Origin: Porphyromonadaceae bacterium UBA7048
GTDB lineage: Bacteria; Bacteroidota; Bacteroidia; Bacteroidales; Muribaculaceae
DNA: 64,000 nt
Assembly (NCBI GenBank): GCA_002493945.1
Contig: DLAL01000062.1
Span: forward strand, 8,506-72,505
Reading direction: 5' to 3'
The position numbers and the translations under genes are program-made. A model generated the notes under the pieces. That model had not been told where the DNA came from. It searched no databases and was given only the letters and a program-made list of their open reading frames with translations. Below are positions 25,936-35,600 of this stretch, piece after piece. The first letter of the stretch is position 1. Each line of letters begins with the position of its first letter.

Positions 25936-27012
25936 TCAGCCGCGTGATGTGCGGCGGTAGAGCACTATGGCTATGATTATATATATGAAATTGGGAATCC
26001 ACATGGCCACGAACGGCGACGTCAGCCCTGAGATGGCGAATGTCTGCGTGATGGTCATGAAGAGGATGTAGCTGAAACTCAGCACCAGGCCGATGCCGAT
26101 GTTGAGGCCCATGCCGCCTTTCTGCTTCTTCACCGAGAGGGTCATGCCGATGACCGTGAGGATGAATGCTGCGGCAGTCATGGCGTAGCGGCGCTCGCGC
26201 TCGACCTCGAATGTCTGTATGTTGCCCACGCCTCGTGCTTTCTGCCGGCGGATGTACTCGTTCAGAGCCGGAGAGGTCATCTGCTCGTGGTCCTGACTCG
26301 ATATGAGGAAATCGCGAGGCTCGAATGGTATGCTCGTATCGCGGGCCGATCCTTTGGTGATGTATTCGCGGTCGTCGCGGAAGTCACGCTGCACGTAGTC
26401 GTAGATGCGCCACTGCGTGATGGTGTCCCACTTGATGGAGCGTGCCGTCAGGCGCGACACCAGGCGCTTGTCCTCGTCGAAGGACTCAAGCGAGAAGTTG
26501 TGGCCGGTCTTGCTGAGGTTGTCATAGCGGCTCATGTAGGCTATCTGCCCCGGGGCCACCATGAGCATGATGTTCGAGCCGTAGTCCACGCGCTTGTTCT
26601 TGACGTAGGTGTTGGTGTAGTTGATGCGCTTGATATTGGCCGGAGGGATGACGTAGGCGCTGAGCACGAAGGTCAGCGCGGCGATGATGGCGGCCGATAC
26701 CATGTAGGGCCTCAGGAGACGCCTGAAGCTCATGCCCGATGAAAGCATGGCGATAATCTCGCTGTTGCCGGCCAGCTTCGACGTGAAGAATATCACCGCG
26801 ATGAAGGTGAAGAGGGGCGAGAACTGGTTGGCGAAGTATGGCAGGAAGTTCAGGAAGTAGTCGAAGAGCGTGGCCTGCAGCGGCGCTTTGGCGAAGGAGT
26901 CGAACTTCTCGTTCACGTCGAACATGATCACGATGGCCAGCAGGAGGATGATCGCGAAGACGTAGGTCCCGAGGAATTTGCGGATGATGTATCGGTCGAG
27001 CAGCTTGAACAT
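25936..27012 (-). CDS. lptG: LptF/LptG-family lipopolysaccharide export permease
   Basis: A 358-residue inner-membrane permease of the YjgP/YjgQ family, which with LptB and LptC extracts LPS for transport to the outer membrane. It starts MFKLLDRYIIRKFLGTYVFAIILLL, the conserved first helix. Helices 2-3 lie around residues 50-130 (FSPLFTFIAVIFFTSKLAGNSEIIAMLSSGMSF is typical), a periplasmic jelly-roll covers about 135-265, and three C-terminal helices end the protein. It follows tgt by 1 nt on the same strand. LptF and LptG are hard to tell apart by eye; the symbol is a best guess. Confidence 0.9.
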   Translation of the reverse strand: MFKLLDRYIIRKFLGTYVFAIILLLAIVIMFDVNEKFDSFAKAPLQATLFDYFLNFLPYFANQFSPLFTFIAVIFFTSKLAGNSEIIAMLSSGMSFRRLLRPYMVSAAIIAALTFVLSAYVIPPANIKRINYTNTYVKNKRVDYGSNIMLMVAPGQIAYMSRYDNLSKTGHNFSLESFDEDKRLVSRLTARSIKWDTITQWRIYDYVQRDFRDDREYITKGSARDTSIPFEPRDFLISSQDHEQMTSPALNEYIRRQKARGVGNIQTFEVERERRYAMTAAAFILTVIGMTLSVKKQKGGMGLNIGIGLVLSFSYILFMTITQTFAISGLTSPFVAMWIPNFIYIIIAIVLYRRTSRG

Positions 27013-27013
27013 A

Positions 27014-28144
27014 TCAGAGACGGCGCGAAAGTTTCTTCACCATGTCGGATTTCCAGACAGCGAAGTCGCCGTCGATGATATGCTTGCGGGCTTCGCCCAC
27101 GAGCCAGAGATAGAATGCAAGGTTGTGGATGGAGGCTATCTGCATGGCCAGGAGTTCGCCGGCTATGAAGAGATGGCGCACGTAGGCCTTGGTGTAGACG
27201 CGGTCCACGTACGAGGGCCCGTCGGGCCACAGCGGCGAGAAGTCGTTGGCCCACTTGGCGTTGCGCATGTTCATGGTGCCTTCGGGCGTGAAGAGCGTGC
27301 CGTTGCGTCCGTTGCGAGTGGGCATGACGCAGTCCATCATGTCCACGCCGCGGTCGATGGCCTCGAGGATATTGACGGGCGTTCCCACTCCCATCAGGTA
27401 GCGAGGCCGGTCGGAGGGGAGGACGGCGTTGACCACCTCTATCATGTCGTACATAGTCTCGGCCGGCTCGCCCACTGCCAGGCCACCGATGGCATATCCG
27501 TCGGCGCCGAGTCCTGCGGCATGGTGCGCCGCCTCGGTGCGCATGTCGGCGTAGGTGCAGCCCTGCACGATGGGGAAGTACGACTGGTAGTGTCCGTAGA
27601 CAGGCTCGGTCTCCTTGTAGTGCTTCCAGCCGCGTTCGAGCCACCGCTTGGTCAGGTCAAGGCTCTTGCGTGTGTATGAGCGGTCGGAGGTGCCGGGGGC
27701 ACATTCGTCCAGGGCCATCATGATGTCCGAGCCTATGGTGCGCTGGATGTCGACCACGTTCTCCGGCGTGAAGAGGTGCTTCGAGCCGTCGATGTGGCTG
27801 CGGAAGTGCGCGCCTTCCTCGGTGAGTTTGCGGTTCGAGCTGAGCGAGAACACCTGAAAGCCGCCGCTGTCAGTCAGGATAGGGCGCTCCCAGCCGTTGA
27901 ACTTGTGCAGGCCGCCGGCGGCGCGGATTGTGTCCATGCCGGGGCGGAGGTAGAGGTGGTAGGTGTTGCCCAGGATAATCTGGGCGCGGATGTCGTCGCG
28001 GAGCTCATGGAAGTGCACTCCTTTGACCGACCCCACCGTGCCTACGGGCATGAATATGGGTGTCTGTATCGGGCCGTGGTCGGTCACGATAAAACCTGCG
28101 CGGGCGTCGCTGCCCGGGCAGGTATGCTGCAGGGTGAATTCCAT
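27014..28144 (-). CDS. tgt: Queuine tRNA-ribosyltransferase, lacking the usual zinc cysteines
   Basis: Tgt swaps guanine 34 of GUN-anticodon tRNAs for a queuosine precursor or queuine. The 376-residue TIM-barrel protein has the catalytic Asp motif LTDSGGFQVFSLSS, DECAPGTSD, GLAVGEP and GVDMMDCVMPTRNGRNG. The usual CxCxxC zinc site before AYLRHL is replaced by SPLWPDGPSYVDRVYTKAYVRHL, with no cysteine. The later IASIHNLAFYLWL histidine remains. This may be normal for the lineage. The gene is packed between a lipoprotein and lptG with 1-nt gaps, forming an operon read from 29.1 kb. Confidence 0.95.
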   Translation of the reverse strand: MEFTLQHTCPGSDARAGFIVTDHGPIQTPIFMPVGTVGSVKGVHFHELRDDIRAQIILGNTYHLYLRPGMDTIRAAGGLHKFNGWERPILTDSGGFQVFSLSSNRKLTEEGAHFRSHIDGSKHLFTPENVVDIQRTIGSDIMMALDECAPGTSDRSYTRKSLDLTKRWLERGWKHYKETEPVYGHYQSYFPIVQGCTYADMRTEAAHHAAGLGADGYAIGGLAVGEPAETMYDMIEVVNAVLPSDRPRYLMGVGTPVNILEAIDRGVDMMDCVMPTRNGRNGTLFTPEGTMNMRNAKWANDFSPLWPDGPSYVDRVYTKAYVRHLFIAGELLAMQIASIHNLAFYLWLVGEARKHIIDGDFAVWKSDMVKKLSRRL

Positions 28145-28145
28145 A

Positions 28146-29048
28146 TCAGATGTCAGTGCCGAGGGCGGCGTCGAATGTGCAGTCGCTTGTAACGTGGAAC
28201 GTCGGAGCTCCGGGTACAGTGGCGGGATTGCAGTCGAATTCCATCTTCATCTCGGTGGAGAAGTCGTATTCGCCCTTGAGATTGGTGATCGGATATGTCT
28301 CGAACGTCACTCCGCCGATGAGGGGAATGATTCTTTCAGCCTCCCAGGTGACCTTGGAGCCGTAGAATGTTATAGGTATGTTCTGGAGCACGATGTCGAG
28401 GGCAGGCATCTTGTCCATGAAGCGTGCGCCCTTGATGAGAATCTGGACGGTGCGTGTGTCAAGATTGAATGACAGTTCGTAAGCGGTAGCGTCGGTGGCG
28501 AAGTGCACAAACGGTGTCTCGCAGGTCGACGTCGTGATGCCGTACATCACCGCCGTGTCGGTGTTTCCCGAGAATACGGAGTAGCGGCCGTCGATGGTGT
28601 AGTTCACCGAGAAACCGGGCTTATAGATGTACGAGCTGCCCGAGGTGATGATGCGGTCCTTCACCTTGAGGGTGAACGACGACAGCATCACGGGCTGTGC
28701 GCTGGCCGAGGATGCCTGCACGTTGCGTGCTGACACGACCGTCACGCCTTTCTCGATGCTCCAGGGGAGGTCGGTGAGCTTGAGCTGGGGGTAGGAGTAT
28801 GAATTGGACTGATCGGGGACGCGCAAACCGGTGATAGTGACGTCGGCCGTGGCCTTGGAGTAGTTCAGGCGCAGAGTGTATCCGACGGAGTTATAGATAG
28901 CGTTGACCCCTGTGGAGAGGTCATGCACGTATGCGAAGCACGAAGGGAACTGCTGTTCGGTGATGGTGTCGTTGTTGCTGGAGGTGTCGCAGCTGCCAAG
29001 AGATAAAAGCATTACGGCAGCGAGGAATAGTCCGAGAAAGCGTTTCAT
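28146..29048 (-). CDS. Lipoprotein of unknown function
   Basis: A 300-residue lipoprotein with signal peptide and lipobox (MKRFLGLFLAAVMLLSLGSC, Cys20). The rest alternates hydrophobic and polar residues as in beta-sandwich surface proteins (YTLRLNYSKATADVTITGL, FTLKVKDRIITSGSSYIY). I recognise no named family. It is first in a tight operon with tgt and the lptG-like gene (1-nt gaps). That could mean an envelope role, but tgt in the same transcript weakens the argument. A good promoter lies at 29100-29131. Confidence 0.85.
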   Translation of the reverse strand: MKRFLGLFLAAVMLLSLGSCDTSSNNDTITEQQFPSCFAYVHDLSTGVNAIYNSVGYTLRLNYSKATADVTITGLRVPDQSNSYSYPQLKLTDLPWSIEKGVTVVSARNVQASSASAQPVMLSSFTLKVKDRIITSGSSYIYKPGFSVNYTIDGRYSVFSGNTDTAVMYGITTSTCETPFVHFATDATAYELSFNLDTRTVQILIKGARFMDKMPALDIVLQNIPITFYGSKVTWEAERIIPLIGGVTFETYPITNLKGEYDFSTEMKMEFDCNPATVPGAPTFHVTSDCTFDAALGTDI

Positions 29049-29099
29049 TGGATGTCTTATTGTTTTCTGTGTAGATATATTACAGTTCTAAATTTCATA

Positions 29100-29131
29100 C
29101 AAAGCTACATAAAATATTGCGAAACCACAAA
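29100..29131 (-). promoter_or_regulatory. Promoter of the lipoprotein-tgt-lptG operon
   Basis: Minus-strand TTTG (plus 29128-29131), a 20-nt spacer, then TAGCTTTG (plus 29100-29107), 52 nt before the lipoprotein start. Confidence 0.7.
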
Positions 29132-29197
29132 TAGCGCGGTCCTAAAAGACAGCGTATCTCCGAAAAATGCTAAAAAGCAGGAAAAATTAAACAAATA

Positions 29198-29229
29198 TTT
29201 GCACACTACAAGATTTCTTATTACTTTTG
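29198..29229 (+). promoter_or_regulatory. Promoter upstream of the AlbA-type gene
   Basis: TTTG (29198-29201), a 20-nt spacer, then TACTTTTG (29222-29229). The predicted start is near 29236, 118 nt before the start codon. Confidence 0.7.
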
Positions 29230-29235
29230 CAAAAA

Positions 29236-29340
29236 GCTAACGGGCTCCGGCCCGCAGGCTCACCTGTTTTTATGAATTATGTTTTTATAGATTGTAGATT
29301 AGCAGAGGGTTCTGTCGTGAGACATGACCCTTTAATTTTT
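29236..29340 (+). ncRNA. Candidate attenuated leader or small RNA of about 105 nt
   Basis: It begins at the predicted transcription start with a CGGGC-TCCG-GCCCG hairpin and ends with an imperfect hairpin at 29306-29331 (AGGGTTCTGTC/GACATGACCCT) followed by TTTAATTTTT. It ends 14 nt before the next start codon, so it would act either as an attenuator for that gene or as a separate RNA. The gap 29049-29353 otherwise holds only the two divergent promoters. Confidence 0.45.
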
Positions 29341-29353
29341 CTTCTGAGATACT

Positions 29354-30847
29354 ATGAATATGACTGTCGAAGACATATTGAGCCGCAAGGAGGGGCAGAC
29401 TTTTGATTGCAAGAGTTTTGCAATCGACCCTAAAGGTCTGGCCGTGGCAGTTGTGGCTATGGCCAATGCCGACGGCGGAGAAATCGCAGTCGGTGTGACA
29501 GACCGGAAGCGCGAGATTGAAGGCGTCATGTCTTCGGAGCAGCATCTGAATGAATTGCTCCGGGTTCCTTACGACTATTGCAATCCCACGGTCAGAGCCT
29601 CATTCGACCTGATAGACTGTGTCAATCGGAACGGTGAAGCTGACAAGATTCTTCTGCTTCATATATTGCCGGGCGCAGACCTTCATGCCACGCAGAATGA
29701 CGAATGCTATCTGCGTGTAGGAGATAAATCGCGGAAACTGACCTTCTTGGAACGGGTGCAGCTGATGTATGACAAAGGCGTACAGTCATTCGAAGATACT
29801 GCGGTTGCGGGAGCCTCGACTGATGATATAGATATGGATGCAGTCAGAAACTATATGGATGTGCTCGGCTATGGTAAAAGCGAGATGGAGTTCCTGACAG
29901 AGAACCATGATTATATCACTGGCGATGAGCCCGACTTGAGAATCAGTGCAGCCGCTATCCTGCTCTTCGGGAAGAATCCTCAGCGTTTCTTCCCGCGTGC
30001 CAGAATACGGTTCATAAAATATCGTGGCACGGAAGAAAAGACCGGCGCGCAGATGAATGTGGTGAAGGACATAACGATAGAGGGCACGATACTCAATCAA
30101 ATCCGACGTATGATAGAATTGCTTGACCTGCAGATTGATGAGCCTACCTATCTCGGCCATGACGGCAGATTCGTCACACAAAGGCAGTATCCGCACTTTG
30201 TCCTGCAGGAGCTTACGGTCAACAGCCAGGCTCATCGGGATTATTCCATACGAGGCACGGAGATTCAGGTGAAAATGTTTGATGACAGGCTTGTATTCGA
30301 GAGCCCGGGAACTTTGCCCGGCAATGTCCGCCCGGATAATATACGGCATACTCATTTTTCGCGTAATCCACATATCGCACAGTTTCTGAAAGCATACAAG
30401 TATGTGAAAGAATTCGGCGAAGGTGTCGACCGAATGAGCCGAGAAATGGAGGAAGTGAATATGCTTCCTCCTGTCTATCAGTCGTTTGGATTCATTCTCA
30501 AAGTTACTGCACGGGCCTGTCCGGCCGGTAATACTGACTATTGGATTGCAGGAGAACCTGAAGTGACCCCCACAAGTAACCCCACAAGTACCCCCACAAG
30601 TAACCCCACAAGTAAAGCGGTCATGCGATTAATCATGTTAATGCCTGAGGATTATATCGACCGGAAAGGGCTTATGGAATTGTGCGGACTTAAAGACAGA
30701 AAGTCTTTCATGGAGGCTTATCTGCAGCCTGCATTGAATGACGGAGTGGTTGAGTTGCTATACCCTGACAGTCCGAGGGCGCCGCGACAAAAGTATCGGC
30801 TGACTGAGAAGGGGAAATCAATCGTGGCTGCAAAAGGTAAGATGTAA
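29354..30847 (+). CDS. AlbA_2/Schlafen-like ATP-binding protein with C-terminal winged helix
   Basis: A 497-residue protein of the family often annotated as a putative transcriptional regulator or ATP-dependent helicase-like protein. Residues 1-125 form the AlbA_2 (Schlafen-type) domain with EGQTFDCKSF and VVAMANADGGEIAVGV. The central domain has the HATPase-like signature LTVNSQAHRDYSIRGTEIQVKMFDDRLVFESPGTLPG. A linker of four PTS repeats (residues about 406-421) connects to a winged-helix end. Function is not settled; some relatives sit in defence or mobile regions. Lower GC than its neighbours suggests acquisition. The alternative ATG two codons later is equally possible. Confidence 0.88.
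   Translation: MNMTVEDILSRKEGQTFDCKSFAIDPKGLAVAVVAMANADGGEIAVGVTDRKREIEGVMSSEQHLNELLRVPYDYCNPTVRASFDLIDCVNRNGEADKILLLHILPGADLHATQNDECYLRVGDKSRKLTFLERVQLMYDKGVQSFEDTAVAGASTDDIDMDAVRNYMDVLGYGKSEMEFLTENHDYITGDEPDLRISAAAILLFGKNPQRFFPRARIRFIKYRGTEEKTGAQMNVVKDITIEGTILNQIRRMIELLDLQIDEPTYLGHDGRFVTQRQYPHFVLQELTVNSQAHRDYSIRGTEIQVKMFDDRLVFESPGTLPGNVRPDNIRHTHFSRNPHIAQFLKAYKYVKEFGEGVDRMSREMEEVNMLPPVYQSFGFILKVTARACPAGNTDYWIAGEPEVTPTSNPTSTPTSNPTSKAVMRLIMLMPEDYIDRKGLMELCGLKDRKSFMEAYLQPALNDGVVELLYPDSPRAPRQKYRLTEKGKSIVAAKGKM
30568..30615 (+). repeat. Four tandem 12-nt repeats inside the AlbA-type gene
   Basis: The unit CCCCACAAGTAA, or ...TAC, occurs four times without gaps and encodes TPTSNPTSTPTSNPTS in the linker between the ATP-binding part and the winged helix. 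Unit length is a multiple of 3, so copy changes alter linker length without breaking the frame. Confidence 0.9.
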
Positions 30848-30867
30848 GTGTTTTGCCGCTCCGAAAA

Positions 30868-30899
30868 TTTGTCGGTTCGGAGTATTATTGTTAACTTTG
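30868..30899 (+). promoter_or_regulatory. Promoter of the fumarase gene
   Basis: TTTG (30868-30871), a 20-nt spacer, then TAACTTTG (30892-30899), 36 nt before the start. A 7-bp hairpin (CTCCGAA at 30859-30865, TTCGGAG at 30876-30882) overlaps the -33 region and may end the upstream gene. Confidence 0.75.
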
Positions 30900-30934
30900 C
30901 CTCCGGCTAACACTGTAACTAACAATATTCATAT

Positions 30935-32584
30935 ATGGCAACAAAACCGTTTCACTATCAGGAAATGTTTCCGCTCGGTCCTGACACCACCGAGTACTAT
31001 CACCTCACTTCCGACTATGTAAAGGTCGAGAACTGGGGCGGTCATGAATTTCTTGTAGTCGACCCCAAGGCGCTCACCGTCCTTGCACGTCAGGCAACAC
31101 ACGACAACGCTTTCATGCTCCGCCGCGAGCACAATGCGATGGTCGCTTCGATACTGTCCAATCCCAATGCGAGCAAGAACGACAAGTTCGTGGCTCTCAC
31201 CATGCTCCGCAATGCCGAAGTGGCCGCCAAGGGCGCGCTGCCTTTCTGCCAGGATACGGGCACGGCCATATGTCACGCCTCCAAGGGTCAGAATGTGTAC
31301 ACGGGCTGCAATGACGAGGAGCGCATATCGGAAGGCGTCTATCTGACTTACACCACCGACAATCTCCGCTACAGCCAGAACGCTCCTCTGACCATGTACG
31401 AGGAAGTCAACACCGGCTGCAACCTCCCTGCGCAGATTGACATCCACGCCACCGAAGGCGACGAATACCACTTCCTTTTCGTGGCCAAGGGCGGCGGCTC
31501 GGCCAACAAGACCTATCTCTATCAGGAGACCAAGGCTACCATCAATCCTGACCGTCTGGTGCCCTTCCTCATCGAGAAGATGCGCTCGCTCGGTACGGCC
31601 GCATGTCCTCCCTACCACATCGCCTTCGTCATCGGCGGCACGTCGGCCGAGAAGAACCTCGAGGTGGTGAAGAAGGCTTCTGTGAAGTATCTCGACAGCC
31701 TGCCCACGTCGGGCAACGAATACGGCCACGCTTTCCGCGACATCGAGCTTGAGAAGACTCTCAAGAAGGCTTCCGAGGAGCTGGGCCTGGGCGCACAGTT
31801 CGGCGGTACGTGCTTCGCTCACGACATCCGCGTCATCCGTCTGCCCCGTCACGGCGCTTCGTGCCCCATCGGCATGGGCGTGAGCTGCTCGGCTGACCGC
31901 AACGTCAAGGCTAAAATCAACCGCGAAGGTCTGTGGATAGAGAAACTCGACGACAACCCCGGCGAACTCATCCCCGAGGAATTCCGCAATCAGGGCGAAG
32001 GTGAAGTGGTGAAGATCGACCTCAACCGTCCTATGCCCGAAGTGCTTGCCGAACTCTCGAAGTATCCCGTATCGACACGTCTGTCGCTGAAGGGCACCAT
32101 CATCGTAGGCCGCGACATAGCACACGCCAAAATCAAGGAGCGCCTCGACCGCGGCGAGCCCATGCCCCAGTACCTCAAGGACCATCCCATCTACTATGCC
32201 GGCCCGGCCAAGACTCCGGAGGGCATGCCTTCGGGTTCGTTCGGTCCTACGACGGCCGGACGTATGGACAGCTATGTGGACCAGTTCCAGGCTGCCGGCG
32301 GTTCGATGATAATGATAGCCAAGGGCAACCGCTCGCAGGCCGTAACCGACGCCTGCCACAAGCACGGCGGATTCTACCTCGGTTCGATCGGCGGTCCTGC
32401 CGCAGTGCTCGCCAAGAACTCCATAAAGAAAGTGGAGCTGCTCGAATATCCCGAGCTGGGCATGGAGGCCATCTGGAAAATCGAGGTCGAGGACTTCCCC
32501 GCATTCATCCTCGTCGACAACAAGGGCAACGATTTCTTCACTCAGATTGCTGAAAAATGTAAAATCTGCGGAATCGGTAAATAA
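30935..32584 (+). CDS. Fumarate hydratase, class I (iron-sulfur)
   Basis: Class I fumarase interconverts fumarate and malate using an oxygen-sensitive [4Fe-4S] cluster, in the reductive branch of the anaerobic TCA pathway leading to succinate and propionate. The 549-residue single-chain protein fuses the alpha-type part (residues 1-360, with [17 protein letters not shown] and [14 protein letters not shown], cluster cysteines) to the beta-type part (residues 380-549, with [46 protein letters not shown]). Length is normal for two-domain FumA/FumB. It is monocistronic between its own promoter and terminator. Confidence 0.96.
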   Translation: MATKPFHYQEMFPLGPDTTEYYHLTSDYVKVENWGGHEFLVVDPKALTVLARQATHDNAFMLRREHNAMVASILSNPNASKNDKFVALTMLRNAEVAAKGALPFCQDTGTAICHASKGQNVYTGCNDEERISEGVYLTYTTDNLRYSQNAPLTMYEEVNTGCNLPAQIDIHATEGDEYHFLFVAKGGGSANKTYLYQETKATINPDRLVPFLIEKMRSLGTAACPPYHIAFVIGGTSAEKNLEVVKKASVKYLDSLPTSGNEYGHAFRDIELEKTLKKASEELGLGAQFGGTCFAHDIRVIRLPRHGASCPIGMGVSCSADRNVKAKINREGLWIEKLDDNPGELIPEEFRNQGEGEVVKIDLNRPMPEVLAELSKYPVSTRLSLKGTIIVGRDIAHAKIKERLDRGEPMPQYLKDHPIYYAGPAKTPEGMPSGSFGPTTAGRMDSYVDQFQAAGGSMIMIAKGNRSQAVTDACHKHGGFYLGSIGGPAAVLAKNSIKKVELLEYPELGMEAIWKIEVEDFPAFILVDNKGNDFFTQIAEKCKICGIGK

Positions 32585-32624
32585 AATCTAAACCAAATCT
32601 CCGTCAGACCGTCATATATAACAG

Positions 32625-32680
32625 AGGTGCGACGAGGTGATTCCTCCTTACGGATCGCCGGTCGCACCTTTGAGTTTTTT
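32625..32680 (+). terminator. Terminator of the fumarase gene
   Basis: AGGTGCGAC (32625-32633) pairs with GTCGCACCT (32661-32669), then TTGAG and a T6 run at 32675-32680. Confidence 0.8.
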
Positions 32681-32697
32681 ATAATACCCTAAAGCCC

Positions 32698-35600
32698 ATG
32701 AAGGTATCCCTAACGTTTCACCGGTTAATCTCATTACTCTTTATCCTTATGATGATTAAGATGTCGGCATCTGCCGCCGACGGCGATGCCCTTCGGTTCA
32801 AGGAACCGGATTTCGCATATCCGCAGGATGTAATCAAGCAGGCTGAGTCGCTCCTGAAGAGTGCCGACGGCCTTCCGGCCGACAAGGCCGGGGTGACGCG
32901 TCTGCGCGCTGTCATCGAACTGTGCTCGGCACGCAGCCGTGTCGACGGCGACTCTGTGTTCGCCTTTCCGGCCATGATAGAGTCGGTCATCGGCAAGACG
33001 CGCAACGACGCTGCCGCCGAAGCCATGCTCACGCTCTATGAGGCGTCGGTCTACAATACGATATACGGCGGCGACCCCTACAAGTACGACCGCGTTGATG
33101 CTCCGCTGGAGCCGTATCCGGCGGATGTGTCGGAGTGGTCGGGCGAGCAGTTCCGCACGGTCATCACTGCTCTGCTCAAGCGCGGTCTTGAACTTGCCAA
33201 CGGTACTCCGCTGTCGAGCTTCGAGTCGTCGGTAGAGTACTCGAAGGAGGCTCTGTTATATCTGCCGACGGTGAAGGACTTCGCTCGGTATTTTGCCATA
33301 AATATATATAATGACATATCACGCGCCGACCATCTGTACACTGCCGAGATTGCGTCGCTGGTCGACGGCGGCATTTCGACGGCGGCTGCCGGTTCGGCTC
33401 CGTACTTCTACTGGTCGGTGCGCAAATGCGCTCTCGACCGGGAGTCACAGTACACCGCCCTGGAGGATATCTACCGCAAGTCGGCTGATGTCGAGGCTGC
33501 GCGGTATGTGCTTCAGGCCATGTGCGGCGCGCAGGGTTCGTCGGCTTACATGGGTGATTATGTAGCTGTTGGTGAAGAACCTTGCGAGGAACCGGTTCCG
33601 GATGCTGATGCCGAAGACGATTGGCTCGAGGAAGCCAAAGCAGCAGGGCAACGTGCCGAACTCATGACGCTTCTCGAGAAGTCTCTGAACGATTTCCCAA
33701 AGTGGTACGGCAATAAATCATTCCGCAATGCGCTCGGGCGTCTGCGGATGCCGCGTGTCAGAGTGACTATGCCTGACATGGTCATGCCCGGCAAGGCGTT
33801 CGATGTCAATTGCCGGTATTCGTATGTGAAAAGTGTCAAGCTGACAGTGTATAGTATTCCGGCCGGAGTCTCCGGTTTATACGCAGATAAAGTTCTTCAG
33901 GGCAAATATCCCGTGGTGGCTACGGCATCGTTCACCCCCGAGCCCGGCGCGGCACCTAACGGCAAGTTCAGCCGTCAGTTCACGCTCAATACTCCGGGCC
34001 GGTATGCCATTGTGACTGTAGTGGATGGTATGACAAAGTCTGCTGAATCTAATAAAGTGTATGTCACCCCTCTTCTCGGGTTGGTCGCATCCGGGACGAC
34101 GAACAGCTCTGCCGTAGCCGTAGACTTCGAGACGGGCGCACCGCTGAAGGGTGTGCCGGTTACTCTATATCAGCACTCATCTGATGAAAACAATAAACGG
34201 GTGAGCCTTGGCCGCACGTCGGGCGACGGATTTCTGTCATTCGAGTCTCCGAGACCGGGTAAGTATTGGCGTAATTATCTGATTTTTTCGTATAAGGGTA
34301 TTCAGTATGACCTGGACGGAGGTTTTGGTGTAGGAGTATACCGTCCTTCGGGGACTACCACCCGCGAATCGGCTGTGGTGTTCACCGACCGAGCCATCTA
34401 CCATCCGGGAGACTCGGTGCAGTGGGCCGTGGTAGCCTACAGGACCGGCGGACGCTCTGAGCAGACGCTGAAAGACTGCAGGCTCAGGCTCGTGCTCAAT
34501 AATGCGAACAATGAGAAAGTCGATACTGCCGAAGTCGTGACTGATGCGCACGGACGTGCCTACGGTGCGTTCAAGACTGTGAACGGCGTCCTTACGGGTT
34601 ACTGGAGCATATCGGTGTACGAATCCGATGCTGACTGCTATGTGGGTAACGGCGGTTTCACTGTCAGCGACTTCAAGGCTCCGCAGATAAAGATGGAGGT
34701 GACGGCTGTGCGGCGCGATGCCCCGGCAAAGAACGACGTGACCATCGAAGGTAGGGTAGCGACCTACTCGGGTATGCCCGTGGCAGGAGCGAAAGTCGCC
34801 GCTGCCATTCAGGCGGCCTCGCGCTGGCGGTGGTTCGTGCCCCAGATTTCAGTCGGCTCGGTCGATGCCGTCACTGATGATGCAGGCAACTTCTCTGTCG
34901 TAGTTCCTGCGTCGATGCTGACGTCGGAAGCTGTGACGCGCGGCGGATACACAGGCTTCATAGCTTCGCTGACCGCTACCTCGCAGACTGCCGAGACAGC
35001 CGAGGCGAGCACCAACTTCACCATAGGCAAGCCTTACAGCCTGTACGCCAAGCTGCCCTCGACAATTGACGTCGACAAGCCGGCGAACATGACTTTCAAT
35101 GCCTACGACGGGCTGGGCAAGGAAACTCCGCTGGCTCTGCGATGGAGCGTGAGCCGTCTGAACGAGAAGACGCCGCTTCTGTCGGGAGACTGCACCGCAG
35201 GTGTGCCCGTCGACCTCGACCTGTCATCGCTCGAAGCCGCCGGCTACGAACTCACCATAGCTCCCGCCGATACGCTTCAGGCTGATTCATACCGTGTAGG
35301 ACGCTTCTTCGCATACAGTATACGGCGTAATGCGGTCCCTGATACCGGGCAACCGATTTTTATCCCCGGGAAAATGAGCGACAAAGGCGAACTGACTGTC
35401 GGCAACAAAGTCGAGAAACTGTATGTCTACACATTCGTCCAGGGGGATTCCACTATCCATCAGTCGAAACTGCATCGCATAGGCCGCGGCTTCAGTACCA
35501 TAAAGGTCGACTTACCGCGAAACTGCGAATCCTGCAGAGTGTTTGTGGCGACAGTTTATAGTGGAAAGACATATGTCTATGACTATCGTCCGGAAGTGAA

